Source: Odontesthes bonariensis
Taxonomy: Eukaryota; Chordata; Actinopteri; Atheriniformes; Atherinopsidae
Reading direction: 5' to 3'
DNA length: 64,000 bases
NCBI RefSeq assembly: GCF_027942865.1
Contig: NC_134514.1
Location: 15,609,965-15,673,964 of the forward strand
Shown here: positions 63,540 through 64,000 of the stretch, piece by piece
How positions within the stretch are numbered: position 1 is the stretch's first letter
Layout: each line of letters opens with the position of its first letter
The notes under the pieces: generated by a model
What the model saw: only the letters and a program-made list of their open reading frames with translations
What the model was told of the DNA's origin: nothing
The model's database searches: none
Translations under genes and position numbers: made by a program

Positions 63540-64000
63540 AAATAAAACAAAGGGGTCACCTTCGACTTGAATCAAATGGCAATAACAAAAGGTTGGTCTT
63601 TAAAAGCAATTAATAATTTAATAGCAGTTTCTGCTGTTACAGTAATTAGGAGCAGCCACTTCAGAGGCAGGAATAGGCAGAACATAAAAATATCTGGCTG
63701 GTTGAACTCAGTGTCCCAGCTGGTAATGTAAAAGTTCCTCTAGATAGGCTGGGGCCAGCCCATGTAGAGCTTAAAAAAAAAAAAATAAATAAAAATAAAA
63801 AAAATCGGGACAAAATTTTTTAAATCAATCCTATGATGAACAGGAAACCAGTGGTGTGAAGCTAACAATGGTGATACGTCATCATGGTGCAGTGAAAGGA
63901 CGAGCAGCTGCATTTTGCACCAGCTACAGACAATGAAGAGAAGGCTGATCTCTCACTGTAGATTTAAACAAGGAAGCACCCAGATGCATATAACACAGGA
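63540..64000 (+). repeat. Fish interspersed repeat, probable LINE 3' region, cut by window end
   Basis: Phrases such as ataggctggggccagcccat, caggaaaccagtgg and agcagctgcattttgcacca match a dispersed fish repeat I recognise as LINE-derived. A poly-A/AAAT run at 63771-63803 interrupts it. The family name is uncertain and the right border lies outside the window. Confidence 0.45.

Noticed and set aside
1..64000. CRISPR arrays, bacterial operons, tRNA or rRNA genes
   Set aside because: None seen. tRNA-like boxes occur only within SINE copies, and the gene structure is vertebrate throughout.

Overview
This window looks like nuclear genomic DNA from a ray-finned (teleost) fish. It has spliced genes with GT-AG introns, AT-rich introns, a long GT microsatellite, and fish-type transposon remains (hAT and TTAA-flanked MITEs, tRNA-derived SINEs, an L2-like LINE and a Tc1 fossil). 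There are no bacterial-style operons. Nearly all long reading frames outside the exons described here are chance frames in introns. Three genes are supported.

(1) About 5.75-47.8 kb, plus strand: schip1, encoding schwannomin-interacting protein 1. Eight coding exons join in phase to a protein of about 500 residues with a near-invariant C-terminal half. The 28-kb second intron holds a clear internal first exon (24975-25004, peptide [10 protein letters not shown]) that makes the short isoform of about 244 residues. A second candidate internal first exon lies at 32198-32293, and two candidate first exons for the long isoform lie at 6360-6368 and 7353-7364.

(2) 49.9-51.9 kb, plus strand: il12a, the p35 subunit of interleukin-12. 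It has seven coding exons encoding 207 residues, a TATA box preceded by an NF-kB site, and an AU-rich 3'UTR with eight ATTTA motifs. The SCHIP1-IL12A order matches human 3q25.33.

(3) About 61.2-53.2 kb, minus strand, convergent with il12a: a FIIND (ZU5-UPA)-death domain protein of the NLRP1/CARD8/PIDD type. Fifteen exons are resolved; the 5' end is not found here. The FIIND keeps the FPH motif and the scissile serine, but Leu replaces the usual Phe before that serine. The chain ends in a death domain where NLRP1 and CARD8 have a CARD. This is the most novel gene in the window.

The rest is intronic and intergenic DNA. It contains four well-delimited MITE-type elements (3874-4097, 11362-11886, 48569-48938, 62691-63094), two SINE copies, an L2-like LINE fragment, a Tc1 transposase fossil, candidate CTCF and IRF motifs, and simple repeats.
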